This document shows, piece by piece, positions 8,504 through 17,031 of a DNA stretch of 34,819 nucleotides. Positions within the stretch are counted from its first letter, which is position 1, and the number at the start of each line of letters is the position of its first letter. The position numbers and the translations under genes were made by a program. The notes beneath the pieces were generated by a model that was not told the DNA's origin, made no database searches, and worked only from the letters and a program-made list of their open reading frames with translations. Source of the stretch: Planctomycetota bacterium (GTDB lineage: Bacteria; Planctomycetota; UBA1135; GCA-002686595); contig JAEUIA010000113.1 of NCBI GenBank assembly GCA_016795245.1, positions 1 to 34,819 of the forward strand. The letters run 5' to 3'.

Positions 8504-10300
8504 ATGGTGCGTCCCGGCCCCGTCTTGATCCTGATCGCATTTCTCGCGCCCGAGTCCGCGAGCGCTCAAGCCACCTCCCGCGCAAGCCTGACATCCCTGG
8601 GGGGCGAGGCGAATTCCTTCAGCGAACACGGCTCGCTCTCAGCCAACGGTCGCAAGCTGGCCTTCATGAGCCTCGCCGACAACCTCGCGCTCGGAGACAC
8701 GAACGGCGAGTTCGACGTGTTCGTGCGCGACCTCGACACCGGCATCACGACGATCGCGAGCGTCGGTCCGCTGGGCGTGAACGGCGACGGCCCGAGCGGC
8801 TATCCCGCGATCTCGGCCGACGGCAACTTCGTGGCGTTCGAGAGTCTCGCAACGAACCTCGTTCCCGGTGACACGAACGGCAAGCGCGATGTCTTCGTGC
8901 GCGATCTCGTCGCCGGTGTCACGGAGCGCGTCAGCGTCAGCACCGGTGGCGGGCAGAGCGACGACGTCGCGACCTTCTGGACGACGCCCGCGATCTCGTC
9001 GAACGGTCGCTATGTCGCGTTCGAATCGCAGGCACCGAACCTCGTCGCGATCGATACGAACAACCTTCCGGACGTGTACCTCCGCGATCGCTTGCTGGGC
9101 ACGACCGTCCGCGTGAGCGAGGCCGTTCAACTGCCGCCCGCCATGCCGCCGCCGCCCTACATCGAGAGCAATTCGTCCAGCGGACGCCCGGCGATGACTC
9201 CCGACGGTCGCTTCATCGTGTACCAAAGCGCGGCGAGCAACCTGTTCGCCCCGAGCGACGACACGAACGGCGTGAACGACGTGTATTTGCGCGACACCCT
9301 GCTCGGTACGACGACGCTCGTCAGCCGCAGCAGCGGCGGTGCCGTCGGAAACGGTCCCAGCGGAGTCCCGTCGATCTCGGCGGACGGCAACTTCATCGCG
9401 TTCGACAGCAGCGCGACCAACCTCGTCGCAGGTGACACGAACGGCTGGGGTGACGTGTTCCTGCGCAACCGGGCGACGAACACGACGACGCGCGTGAGCG
9501 TCGCGACCGGCGGCGCACAGGGCAACCGCTTGAGCAACGGGCCGGCGATTTCGGGGGACGGTCGCTTCATCGCCTTCCGCAGCCTGGCGACGAACCTGAT
9601 CCTCATCGACGCGAACGAGAGTCCAGACGTCTACGTGCACAACCGGCTGACCGGCGTCACGCGGCGCGTGAGCGTCAATTCGCAGAATCTGGAGGGCAAC
9701 GACTACAGCGTGTGGCCGTCGCTCTCGAACACGGGCCGTTACATCGCGTACTACAGCCTCGCGAGCAACCTGGTTCCGAACGACTTGAACCAGTCTTCGG
9801 ATGTGTTCATCCAGGATCAGGACATCGCCTCGGCCTTCACGCCGTTCTGTTTCGGCGACGGCAGCGGAACCGGTTGTCCCTGCGGCAACAGCGGCGGCCC
9901 GCAGCGCGGTTGCGCGAATTCGACCGTCGCGAGCACGGGCGCGCTGCTCACGGGCTTGGGCAACGCGTCGATCACGGTGGACACCGTCGTGCTGACGGCG
10001 ACGGGTGTCACCGGACCGACCTTGTTCTTCCAAGGGACCGGTGTGATCACAGGCGGCCTCGGCATGGTTTTCGGCGACGGGTTGCTGTGCGCCGGTGGCA
10101 CGATCGTGCGCCTCGGGATCGCGTTCCCGATCGGCGTGACCGCGACTTTTCCTGCTGCACCCGGCACGTTGCACACGACCGGCATGGTCGTCGCGCCCGG
10201 CGCGCGGACGTACCAGGGCTGGTACCGCGACTCGCTGGATTTCTGTACCGCGGCGACCTTCAACCTGACGCAAGGTCTCTCGACGATCTGGGCGCCCTGA
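8504..10300 (+). CDS. Secreted seven-bladed PD40/TolB-like propeller protein
   Basis: 598 residues. Signal peptide of about 22 residues ends near ASA-Q. Residues about 45-440 contain seven repeats built on the pattern SxDGRFxAFxSxATNLVxxDTNGxxDVFxRD followed by TxRVSV. Each probably forms one blade, so the domain looks like a complete seven-bladed beta propeller of the PD40/TolB type. Then comes a Cys-rich linker starting at Cys449 (CFGDGSGTGCPCGN, later RGCANS). The last ~120 residues form the shared C-terminal module, with GDGLLCAGGTIVRLG and GWYRDS. The protein is likely exported and surface-associated. No catalytic residues are evident, so a binding or structural role is more likely than an enzyme. 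The gene appears to stand alone, divergent from the arsR-metH pair. Confidence 0.85.
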   Translation: MVRPGPVLILIAFLAPESASAQATSRASLTSLGGEANSFSEHGSLSANGRKLAFMSLADNLALGDTNGEFDVFVRDLDTGITTIASVGPLGVNGDGPSGYPAISADGNFVAFESLATNLVPGDTNGKRDVFVRDLVAGVTERVSVSTGGGQSDDVATFWTTPAISSNGRYVAFESQAPNLVAIDTNNLPDVYLRDRLLGTTVRVSEAVQLPPAMPPPPYIESNSSSGRPAMTPDGRFIVYQSAASNLFAPSDDTNGVNDVYLRDTLLGTTTLVSRSSGGAVGNGPSGVPSISADGNFIAFDSSATNLVAGDTNGWGDVFLRNRATNTTTRVSVATGGAQGNRLSNGPAISGDGRFIAFRSLATNLILIDANESPDVYVHNRLTGVTRRVSVNSQNLEGNDYSVWPSLSNTGRYIAYYSLASNLVPNDLNQSSDVFIQDQDIASAFTPFCFGDGSGTGCPCGNSGGPQRGCANSTVASTGALLTGLGNASITVDTVVLTATGVTGPTLFFQGTGVITGGLGMVFGDGLLCAGGTIVRLGIAFPIGVTATFPAAPGTLHTTGMVVAPGARTYQGWYRDSLDFCTAATFNLTQGLSTIWAP

Positions 10301-10313
10301 GCGCCGCCGGTCA

Positions 10314-10343
10314 CTCCGCTGCGACCCGCGGGTGGCAGCGGAG
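10314..10343. terminator. Bidirectional terminator-type hairpin
   Basis: Perfect 9-bp stem (CTCCGCTGC at 10314-10322, GCAGCGGAG at 10335-10343) whose loop is itself the palindrome ACCCGCGGGT (10324-10333). It lies between the convergent stops at 10300 and 10359. There is no clear T tract on either side. Confidence 0.55.
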
Positions 10344-10358
10344 GTCCCTTGCGCACCC

Positions 10359-10952
10359 TCAGAAGTCGGCCGACGCCACGTACGGCCGGCTCCACAGGAT
10401 CGTCTGGAGCAGCACGGCCTTCACCCAGGCCGCGTGCATGCGCTCGACGTCCGCGGCTGCTGCGCCCGACTTGCCGAGGAAAGGCTTGAGCGTGGTCGTC
10501 ACCGGAACGGTGAGCGCGACGACGTAGCGGAACGGCACGATGTCGGCAGCCGTGGCCGAGTCCGTCTTGTTTTTCTTGGTGCGGTGGTGGCGCAGTCCGA
10601 TCTCGTGTTGCCAGTCGAGCCAGTTCTGGTCGAACTGCGCGTTCGCCGTGTCGAGGATCCACTGGCCGAAACGCTTGCGCACGCGCTCGAGGTACTGACC
10701 TTCAGGCTCTCCCGTCTTCTTCGAGACGAAAGCAGCGAGCAGGTGCGGGTTGCCGCCGACGAAGCCGTACCAGACGTCGAGGATCGCCTCGACCTGGCCT
10801 TCGAGGATCGGGCGCGATTGCTTGAGCGCGCGCACATCGTCCGCGCCGAAGAGCAGCGTCTGCTGCAAGAGCGCGAGATCGGCGGTGGAAACGGGGGAGC
10901 GTTGCAGAGTGGGGGAGCCCAGGGCGTACCCGGGGATTTCAGGCCTGGTCAT
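10359..10952 (-). CDS. Single-domain protoglobin
   Basis: 197 residues, the usual length of free-standing protoglobins. The hallmark region is WLDWQHEIGLRHHRTKKN (residues 111-128), and the proximal haem histidine is probably His122. Other family features are ILDVWYGFVGGNPHLLAAF (about 57-75) and the end LKPFLGKSG, then LWSRPYVASADF. Protoglobins bind O2, CO or NO through haem in the cytoplasm; no signalling output domain is attached here. The ATG overlaps the TGA of the upstream MarR gene (ATGA), so the pair is co-translated and the regulator probably controls this globin. A gas-sensing or NO/O2-scavenging role is inferred from family and context. Confidence 0.93.
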   Translation of the reverse strand: MTRPEIPGYALGSPTLQRSPVSTADLALLQQTLLFGADDVRALKQSRPILEGQVEAILDVWYGFVGGNPHLLAAFVSKKTGEPEGQYLERVRKRFGQWILDTANAQFDQNWLDWQHEIGLRHHRTKKNKTDSATAADIVPFRYVVALTVPVTTTLKPFLGKSGAAAADVERMHAAWVKAVLLQTILWSRPYVASADF

Positions 10953-11659
10953 CGTCGGTTCCTCTCAAAATCGTCGTCATCGGAAGCCGCGTTCGGACTT
11001 GTGAACGCAGCCCAGTTCGTGAGTTGGAGCGCGCTTTCGGCGGGCTCGTGTTCGTCGCAGTCGACGCGCAGGTGCCGATCGCCGAACGCAGCATCGACGA
11101 GCGCGCAGTGGTGCGGGCGCTCCGGGTCGTCGTGAGCTTTCGGCCTGAAGTGCCGGCAAGTCACGCACAATCGCGCGGCTTGCACGCGACCGTCGTCCTG
11201 CAGACGCTTCACGATCTTCACGACCGCCTTGAGCAGCGCGTCCTGTTCGCGCGGCTCCAACTCGGCGGCGGCGGACACGAGCAGATCGGGCCATTGCGCA
11301 GTACGTTGGGCTTCGCGCTTGCCGGAAGCGGTGAGTTCCAGACCCAGCGCACGCGCGTCGGTCGGGTCACGGCGCTTGCGCACGAGGCCCTTCTCGGTCA
11401 GCACGCGCACCGATTCGCTCGCGGTGGCGGCGGTGATCGCCAAGGTCGCGGCGATGTCGTTCAACCGCAGGCGTGTGCCCGGTCGCGCCGCGAGACAGGC
11501 GAGGATCTGCCCCTGCGTCGGGGTCAGCTTGCGGTCGCGCGCGCCTTGCCGGGCTTCGCTGCGCAGGACCGCCCCGATGCGCGACAGGCCCGCGACCACG
11601 CGGGCGCCGGGGGCGTCGTCGGGGTTGGCGTGCTCAAGGCCTGTGTCTTGATCCGTCAT
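10949..11659 (-). CDS. MarR-family regulator with C-terminal Cys cluster
   Basis: 236 residues. Residues about 20-150 form a MarR winged helix (LTPTQGQILACLAARPG, then LNDIAATLAITAATASESV and the wing RKRRDPTDARALGLELT). The tail (about 160-210) carries CVTCRHF, later HHCALVDAAFGD and RVDCDEH, giving four Cys plus His residues suited to a zinc or Fe-S site. That extension is absent from ordinary MarR proteins and could sense redox state or NO. The gene overlaps the protoglobin gene by 4 bp, and a palindromic operator lies 17 bp upstream of its start, facing divergent fbp. Likely an autoregulator controlling the protoglobin. The ligand and metal content are inferred. Confidence 0.88.
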   Translation of the reverse strand: MTDQDTGLEHANPDDAPGARVVAGLSRIGAVLRSEARQGARDRKLTPTQGQILACLAARPGTRLRLNDIAATLAITAATASESVRVLTEKGLVRKRRDPTDARALGLELTASGKREAQRTAQWPDLLVSAAAELEPREQDALLKAVVKIVKRLQDDGRVQAARLCVTCRHFRPKAHDDPERPHHCALVDAAFGDRHLRVDCDEHEPAESALQLTNWAAFTSPNAASDDDDFERNRR

Positions 11660-11676
11660 GGCAGTCCGACAGATAG

Positions 11677-11689
11677 TTAGGACTCCTAA
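11677..11689. promoter_or_regulatory. Palindromic MarR-type operator
   Basis: TTAGGA-C-TCCTAA is a perfect 6+1+6 inverted repeat, AT-rich within GC-rich surroundings, set between the MarR start (11659) and the fbp start (11737). A TACTAT box next to it could be the minus-10 of the marR promoter, so a bound dimer would block transcription. This is the size and position expected for MarR autoregulation. Control of fbp too is possible. Confidence 0.6.
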
Positions 11690-11736
11690 ATAGTACGCTT
11701 CGGCCGCCGCGCCCGCAAGCGGGTAGAGTGGGCGGG

Positions 11737-12753
11737 ATGAACCAAGGCCCCCTGGATCTAGAACAACTCGCGCACACGCGCGGCGACAACCTCACCACGA
11801 TCCAGAGCCACATCCTGGCCGAGGAGCGCAAGCACCCCGGCGCGTCGGGAACGTTCTCGTGGATCCTGTCGGCGCTGACGCTGTCGGCGAAAGTCATCTC
11901 GGCCAAGATCCGACGGGCGCGCATCTACGACGTGCTCGGCGCGCTCGACAGCGAGAACGTTCAAGGCGAGACGCAGCAGAAGCTCGACGTGATCGCCAAC
12001 GAGACGCTGCTGCGCTGCCTGGGTTCGCGCGCCGGCGTCGCCGTGGTCGCGTCCGAAGAGAACGAAGAGCCGCTGATCATCCAACGCAACGCGGAAGGCG
12101 ATCGCCCTTACGTCGTGCTGTTCGATCCGCTCGACGGGTCGTCGAATCTGGATGTGTGCGGCGGAGTCGGCACGATCTTCAGCATCTTGCGTCACGATCG
12201 GCGCACGACCAAGGCCGAAGACTCGTGCTTGCAGCCCGGCAAGAGTCAGATCGCGGCCGGGTACATCCTGTACGGCAGCTCGACGGTGTTCGTGCTCACG
12301 ACCGGGAACGGCGTGAACATGTTCGTGCTCGACCCGTCGATCGGCGCCTTTCTGCTCGTGGGCGAGAACCTCATGATCCCAAGAAAAGGCAAGACGTATT
12401 CGGTGAACGAGGGCAATCGCGCCACTTTTCCCGACGGGTATCAGCGCTACCTGGATTGGGCGCAAGCCAACGACTACTCGAGCCGCTACGCCGGCGCGAT
12501 GGTCGCCGACATCCACCGCACGCTGTTGAAGGGCGGAGTGTTCTTCTATCCGCCGACGAAGAAGGCTCCCGAAGGCAAGTTGCGCCTGATGTACGAGGCC
12601 AATCCGATGGCGCTGATCGTCGAGCAGGCCGGCGGCAAGGCGTTCGCGGGCAAGGATCGGATCCTCGACATCGCGCCGAAGACCTTGCACCAACGCACGA
12701 GCGTCGTTATTGGCAGCGCGGACGAAGTCGATCACGTGCTGCGGCACCTGTGA
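11737..12753 (+). CDS. fbp: Class I fructose-1,6-bisphosphatase
   Basis: 338 residues, the normal length for class I FBPase. The metal-binding motif VLFDPLDGSSNLD, preceded by ASEENEEP, is intact. Family motifs follow: GTIFSI, SVNEGN, the R-Y-A-G-A-M-V-A-D-I-H block and GKLRLMYEANPM. It hydrolyses fructose-1,6-bisphosphate to fructose-6-phosphate in gluconeogenesis in the cytoplasm. I chose ATG 11737; a GTG three codons upstream (11728) is possible. The gene is divergent from marR/protoglobin and shares their short promoter region, so it could respond to the same operator, though the functional link is unclear. Confidence 0.96.
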   Translation: MNQGPLDLEQLAHTRGDNLTTIQSHILAEERKHPGASGTFSWILSALTLSAKVISAKIRRARIYDVLGALDSENVQGETQQKLDVIANETLLRCLGSRAGVAVVASEENEEPLIIQRNAEGDRPYVVLFDPLDGSSNLDVCGGVGTIFSILRHDRRTTKAEDSCLQPGKSQIAAGYILYGSSTVFVLTTGNGVNMFVLDPSIGAFLLVGENLMIPRKGKTYSVNEGNRATFPDGYQRYLDWAQANDYSSRYAGAMVADIHRTLLKGGVFFYPPTKKAPEGKLRLMYEANPMALIVEQAGGKAFAGKDRILDIAPKTLHQRTSVVIGSADEVDHVLRHL

Positions 12754-12778
12754 GTGCCCTTGACCGCGAATCGACGAC

Positions 12779-12805
12779 GCGCGGGTGAGCGCAGCGGGGT
12801 TCACC
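12779..12805 (+). repeat. 27-bp hairpin repeat, copy 1
   Basis: Begins GCGCGGGTGAG and ends TTCACC. CGGGTGA pairs with TCACCCG, giving a 7-bp stem. The element ends just before the GTG start at 12807. A near-identical element lies at 13534-13559, so two copies flank the desaturase-family gene. Confidence 0.65.
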
Positions 12806-12806
12806 C

Positions 12807-13526
12807 GTGCTGAAGCTGCTCCTGATCGTGTTCTGTGCGTGTTTCCTCGTCGAGCGCATGTGGACCGGGTGGAAGCTGCCGCGCGTGAAGACCTGGTGGG
12901 CGCGCGTGCTGCTCGTCAACGCCGTGCAACTTGGCGTCGTGCTCACGGCCGGCTGGACTTGGGAACGCTGGCTTTCTTCGTGGTCCATGTTTCATCTCGG
13001 CACACTGCCGGCGCTCGTCGGCGGAGGCTTCGGATACTTCATCGCCACGTTCGTCTTCTATTGGTGGCACCGCTGGCGGCATGAGAGCCCGATCCTGTGG
13101 AGGCTCTTCCACCAGATCCATCACAGTCCGCAGCGCATCGAGGTGATCACCTCGTTCTACAAACACCCTGGTGAGATGATCTTCAACTCGATCCTCGGCA
13201 GTGTGATCGTCTACGTGTTCTTGGGACTGACGCTCGAGGGTGGCGCGGTGTACACGGCGTGCACGGCACTGGGTGAGTTCTTCTATCACACCAACATCCG
13301 CACTCCGCGGTGGATCGGCTACGTGTTCCAGCGGCCCGAAATGCATCGCATCCACCACCAGTACGGCTACCACAAAAACAACTACGGTGACTTCGCGTGG
13401 TGGGACATGCTGTTCGGAACCTACGAGAATCCGGCGACGTGGAACGACAAGTGCGGGTTCGACGACAGCAAGGAACAAAGCCTGTCGGCGATGCTTCTTT
13501 ACCGCGACGTCCATCACGAAACGTGA
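12807..13526 (+). CDS. Sterol desaturase / fatty acid hydroxylase family protein
   Basis: 239 residues with four or more hydrophobic helices. The His-box signature of membrane di-iron hydroxylases is present: HRWRH (88-92), HQIHH (102-106), a further His at 161 (FFYHTNI) and HRIHH (180-184). These residues would coordinate two irons, and the enzyme would hydroxylate or desaturate a lipid using O2. The lipid substrate cannot be told from sequence. The start is a GTG (12807), directly after a hairpin repeat that may hinder translation. It lies downstream of fbp by 53 bp and could be co-transcribed with it. Confidence 0.9.
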   Translation: MLKLLLIVFCACFLVERMWTGWKLPRVKTWWARVLLVNAVQLGVVLTAGWTWERWLSSWSMFHLGTLPALVGGGFGYFIATFVFYWWHRWRHESPILWRLFHQIHHSPQRIEVITSFYKHPGEMIFNSILGSVIVYVFLGLTLEGGAVYTACTALGEFFYHTNIRTPRWIGYVFQRPEMHRIHHQYGYHKNNYGDFAWWDMLFGTYENPATWNDKCGFDDSKEQSLSAMLLYRDVHHET

Positions 13527-13533
13527 GTCGCAG

Positions 13534-13559
13534 GCGCGGGTGAGTTTCAGCGGTTCACC
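13534..13559 (+). repeat. 26-bp hairpin repeat, copy 2
   Basis: Same ends as copy 1 (GCGCGGGTGAG ... TTCACC), with a slightly different middle and GGTGA/TCACC pairing. It lies just after the hydroxylase stop and 41 bp before the glycosylase start. Confidence 0.65.
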
Positions 13560-13600
13560 TCAAGCTGTGCACCGGTTTGTAGAATGGGCTGCAAACGCCC

Positions 13601-14185
13601 ATGGCTTCGTTCGCTTCACTGCTGGCGCGCGTCCGCTCGTGCACGCTCTGCGCCGATCATCTGCCGCTAGGACCGCGACCGGTCGTGCAGTTGCACCCGG
13701 ATGCGCCGATTCTCATCGCAGGCCAGGCGCCGGGCCGCAAGGTGCATGTGTCTGGTGTGCCGTTCGACGACGCGAGCGGGGATCGCTTGCGGGACTGGAT
13801 GGGCGTGACGCGCGAGATCTTCTACGACCCGCGCCGCGTCGCGGTCCTGCCCATGGGGTTTTGTTTCCCCGGTACCGGTCCATCCGGCGACTTGCCGCCG
13901 CGGCTTGAATGTGCAGAGGAATGGCGCGAGTCGCTGCTGGCGCAACTGCGCCGGTTGAAACTGACGCTCGTCATCGGGCAGTACGCCATCGCGTACCACC
14001 TCCCCAAGGCGGACAAGTCCGTCACGAACACCGTCGCGGCGTGGCGCGAGCATTGGCCTGCCGTCGTGCCGTTGCCGCATCCGAGCCCGCGCAACAACAT
14101 CTGGCTGAAGCGCAACGCCTGGTTCGAGCACGACCTGATCCCGAAACTGCAGGCGCGCGTGAAAACCGTGCTCGCTGCGCGCTAG
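13601..14185 (+). CDS. Fe-S uracil-DNA glycosylase superfamily protein
   Basis: 194 residues. Four cysteines at 14, 17, 88 and 104 give the C-x2-C-xn-C-x15-C pattern of the 4Fe-4S cluster in family 4/5-type UDGs. Motif 1 is [20 protein letters not shown] (41-60), the base- and water-handling loop, and motif 2 is HPSPRN near residue 159, which inserts into the DNA minor groove. Motif 1 lacks the GEAPG-xxE of typical family 4 enzymes, so substrate range may differ (uracil or another deaminated base). It acts in base-excision repair in the cytoplasm. The stop overlaps that of the convergent AbgT gene (shared CTAG, 4 bp). Confidence 0.85.
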   Translation: MASFASLLARVRSCTLCADHLPLGPRPVVQLHPDAPILIAGQAPGRKVHVSGVPFDDASGDRLRDWMGVTREIFYDPRRVAVLPMGFCFPGTGPSGDLPPRLECAEEWRESLLAQLRRLKLTLVIGQYAIAYHLPKADKSVTNTVAAWREHWPAVVPLPHPSPRNNIWLKRNAWFEHDLIPKLQARVKTVLAAR

Positions 14186-15711
14186 CCCGGTCCCAACGGA
14201 ATGCCGAGCGAGACCCAGACCGAGAACATGATGGTCCAGATCAGCAGGAAGGCGAGCGTGAAGGGGAGCATCGTCGCCACCAGCGTGCCGATGCCGGCTT
14301 TGGGTTCGTAGCGCTGGAAGAACGCGATGATCAAGGCGAAGTAGCTCATCATCGGCGAGATGATGTTCGTGCACGAATCGCCGATGCGGTATGCGCACTG
14401 CGTCATCTCGGGCGAGTAGCCGAGCACCATGAACATCGGCACGAAGACCGGTGCCATCAAGGCCCACTTGGCCGATGCGCTGCCCATGAACAGGTTCACG
14501 ACGGCGGTCAGAAGAATGAACGCGATCAAGATCGGCGTGCCGGTCAAGCCCGACGCCTGCAACCATCCGGCGCCTTTCACCGCGAAAATCAGGCCCAGGT
14601 TGGTCCAGTTGAAATACGCCACGAACTGCGCGGCGAAGAATACGAGCACGAGGTAACCGCCCAAGGTCTCCATCGACTTGGACATGCCTTTCATCGCATC
14701 CCCGTCGTTCTTGATCGTTCCGGCCGCGATGCCGTAAGCGAGTCCGGCGACAGCGCCGATCACGAAGATGATCGTCACGATGCCGGACAAGAACGGCGAG
14801 TGCAGCAGCTCGCCCGTGACGGGGTCGCGCAGGAATCCGTCGGCCGGCACCGTGCCCCACAGGATCAAAGCCGCGATGACGAGCGTGGCGCATGTCGCTG
14901 CGAGCAGGCCGCGCACTTCGCTCTTGGAGAGCGGCCGCAGCGTGTCGTCATCGGCGCCGTCATCCTTGGCGCCTCGCCATGGCCCCAAGCGCGGCTCGAC
15001 CAGTCGCTCGGTGATCCACGTTCCTACCACCGTCAGCACGAAGGTCGATACCACCATGAAGTAGTAGTTGCACGCCGGATTGACGAGCGCATCGGGTTGC
15101 ACGATGCGCGCCGCCTCCTGCGAGATGCCGGACAACAGCGGATCGACGGTGCCGAGCAGCAGATTCGCGCTGTACCCGCCCGAAACGCCGGCGAAACCCG
15201 CGGCCAGTCCCGCGATCGGATGACGCCCGGCGGCTTGGAAGATGACGGCGGCGAGCGGTACGAGCAGCACGTAGCCGATCTCCGACGCCATGTTCGACAG
15301 GATGCCCGCGAACACGACCACGGCCGTGAGGAAGCGCGCGGGTGCCGCGAGCACGAGCTTGCGCATCGCGGCTCCGATCAACCCGCTCGACTCGGCGATA
15401 CCGATGCCGAGCAGCGCGACGAGCACCGTGCCGAGCGGCGCGAAGCCCGTGAAGTTCGTGACCGTGTTCTTCAGGATCTTATGCAGGCCTTCGATCGACA
15501 GCAGGCTCGCCGGGAGGATCGGCTCACCCGTGCGCGGGTGCAGCGCTTCGAGGCCCGAGCGCGCCGCGAATTCGGACACGATCACGATCAGCACGGCAAA
15601 GATCGCAAACAGCGTGGCGGGGTGCGGCAGCGCATTGCCGCCGCCTTCGACGATCGCGAGAAAACGCGTCATCAGACTGCGCTTCTGCGCGGAGGGCGAC
15701 GGGGTGGGCAT
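14182..15711 (-). CDS. AbgT-family transporter
   Basis: 509 residues, typical for AbgT. About 11-12 hydrophobic segments with family blocks [15 protein letters not shown] near the N terminus, [19 protein letters not shown], and [17 protein letters not shown] followed by [18 protein letters not shown]. Founding member AbgT of E. coli imports p-aminobenzoyl-glutamate, and other members export sulfonamides or related folate-pathway compounds. Which applies here is not known. ATG at 15711, with an alternative ATG at codon 14. There is no folate gene adjacent, although metH lies in the same window. Gene runs convergent to the glycosylase gene. Confidence 0.92.
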   Translation of the reverse strand: MPTPSPSAQKRSLMTRFLAIVEGGGNALPHPATLFAIFAVLIVIVSEFAARSGLEALHPRTGEPILPASLLSIEGLHKILKNTVTNFTGFAPLGTVLVALLGIGIAESSGLIGAAMRKLVLAAPARFLTAVVVFAGILSNMASEIGYVLLVPLAAVIFQAAGRHPIAGLAAGFAGVSGGYSANLLLGTVDPLLSGISQEAARIVQPDALVNPACNYYFMVVSTFVLTVVGTWITERLVEPRLGPWRGAKDDGADDDTLRPLSKSEVRGLLAATCATLVIAALILWGTVPADGFLRDPVTGELLHSPFLSGIVTIIFVIGAVAGLAYGIAAGTIKNDGDAMKGMSKSMETLGGYLVLVFFAAQFVAYFNWTNLGLIFAVKGAGWLQASGLTGTPILIAFILLTAVVNLFMGSASAKWALMAPVFVPMFMVLGYSPEMTQCAYRIGDSCTNIISPMMSYFALIIAFFQRYEPKAGIGTLVATMLPFTLAFLLIWTIMFSVWVSLGIPLGPG

Positions 15712-16035
15712 GCCGGAGACTAACCCGAGTCTCGCATTGCGTTCTACTGCGACGTCGGCATCCCGCGCCCCTCAGCGTCATTGCGTTCGATCGAGTCCTC
15801 CGAGATCGACAGGTCCCCACCGAACGAAGCGAGTGCAAATCATCGCCGGACGCAGGCCGTGGCCGCCTCGCTGCGAACGCGGCGAGAGTTCCGGGCCGAC
15901 CCGTGAACCCCTGCGGCGCCGGGCACTCGCTCTCCTGCGTGAATGCGGTGTGCAGCCGACCAGCGCCTGTTCAGCTCAGCGGGTCCCGCGCGCGCGACCG
16001 TCGAATGCGACAGCGGATCGAAGTACAGTCGAGCG
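15712..16035. other. Intergenic region, no gene seen
   Basis: Spacer of 324 bp between divergent genes (AbgT leftward, small membrane protein rightward). It presumably carries both promoters, but I see no convincing minus-10/minus-35 pair, RNA gene or conserved repeat. Open frames that extend into it have no recognisable similarity. Confidence 0.5.
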
Positions 16036-16440
16036 ATGGCAGTCATGCGCAACGCAGTCTGGCACCGGCCCGTGCTCGTCATGGCGGGCGTCTACAATCT
16101 CGTTTGGGGCGCGCTCGTCGCCGTTGCGCCGCGCGCAACGCTCGAGTGGCTGGGTCTCGACGCGACCTCGGCCGTGACGCGCAACATCTGGGCTTGCGTT
16201 GGGATGATCGTCGGCGTTTACGGCGTCGGATATCTGATCGCAGCACGTGACCCGTTGCGACACTGGCCGATCGTGCTCGTCGGCTTGCTCGGGAAAATCC
16301 TCGGCCCGCTTGGCTTCGTGTTCGCCGCTGTACGCGGCGAATTGCCTTGGACCATGGGTTGGACGCTGATCACCAACGATCTCGCGTGGTGGCTCCCGTT
16401 CGGATTTCTGCTGCTCGCCGTGCGGCGAGCGCGTCACTGA
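16036..16440 (+). CDS. Small four-helix membrane protein
   Basis: 134 residues from ATG 16036 (MAVMRNAVWHRP); a second ATG follows at 16045. Four hydrophobic segments are visible: VLVMAGVYNLVWGALVAV, IWACVGMIVGVYGVGYLIAA, IVLVGLLGKILGPLGFVFAA and a final WWLPFGFLLLAV. The conserved-looking stretch GWTLITNDLAWWLPFG sits between helices. I recognise similar small membrane proteins of unknown function in other bacteria but cannot give a family name or role. The end overlaps that of the convergent lipoprotein gene by 7 bp. Confidence 0.75.
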   Translation: MAVMRNAVWHRPVLVMAGVYNLVWGALVAVAPRATLEWLGLDATSAVTRNIWACVGMIVGVYGVGYLIAARDPLRHWPIVLVGLLGKILGPLGFVFAAVRGELPWTMGWTLITNDLAWWLPFGFLLLAVRRARH

Positions 16441-17000
16441 CCGCGCAGCTTCTTCTTGTGCGCGCGGTTCATCGCATCTTCGGAAGCGAGCAATTCGGCG
16501 TAGGTCGGCACGGACATCACGGCGCGGTCCTCGTCGGTTGTCGTCGGGTCGATCGGATACAGGCGCCAGGAATCGAGCACGAACTCGAACACGTACTGTG
16601 TGCCGTACATCTGCGGGTGACCCGCGATCATCAAGCGTTTGTCGATGGCCTCGGCGGCGACGCGCATGCCGCGCGGTTCGCCCATTTCGGCGCTGCGCAG
16701 CGCGAGTTCTTCGGCCAGTTGTAGATCCGCGGCGCGTTGCGTGCCGACCAGGATGACGGCGGCCTTGAATGCGTCTTGCGCGGACTTGATCCCGCCCTCT
16801 TTGTAGATCTCGTGCACCAGGTCGGCGCGCTCGTGGTGGCGGGCGTCGGTCTGTGCATTCGGCAGCCGCACGGGATCCGTGCTCGAGACTTCGCGCGCGA
16901 GGCTTTCGTACAGCCGATCGATGCGCCCGGAGCCGGACAGACAGGCGGGGAGCGCCACGAGCGCGAGCAGTGCCAACGAAGTGGGGATGGACTTGTGCAT
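16434..17000 (-). CDS. Hypothetical lipoprotein
   Basis: 188 residues from ATG 17000; an ATG three codons upstream is also possible, but a GAGG 9 nt before 17000 favours it. The signal peptide ends in a lipobox (VALPAC). The mature protein is mostly helical and charged, with a stretch (TQRAADLQLAEELALRSAEM) that looks like a helical repeat pair. It ends in a basic tail (AHKKKLRGQ). No known domain recognised. It follows the Smr-domain gene by 31 bp, so the two form a likely operon, but a functional link between a lipoprotein and a nuclease-type domain is not obvious. Confidence 0.75.
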   Translation of the reverse strand: MHKSIPTSLALLALVALPACLSGSGRIDRLYESLAREVSSTDPVRLPNAQTDARHHERADLVHEIYKEGGIKSAQDAFKAAVILVGTQRAADLQLAEELALRSAEMGEPRGMRVAAEAIDKRLMIAGHPQMYGTQYVFEFVLDSWRLYPIDPTTTDEDRAVMSVPTYAELLASEDAMNRAHKKKLRGQ

Positions 17001-17031
17001 GCGCGTCATCCTCATCATTGTCGCGGCCAGG

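Noticed and set aside
15712..16035. Small genes in the spacer before the four-helix protein
   Set aside because: The available frames are Arg/Ser-rich, share no pattern with known proteins and lack a ribosome-binding site.
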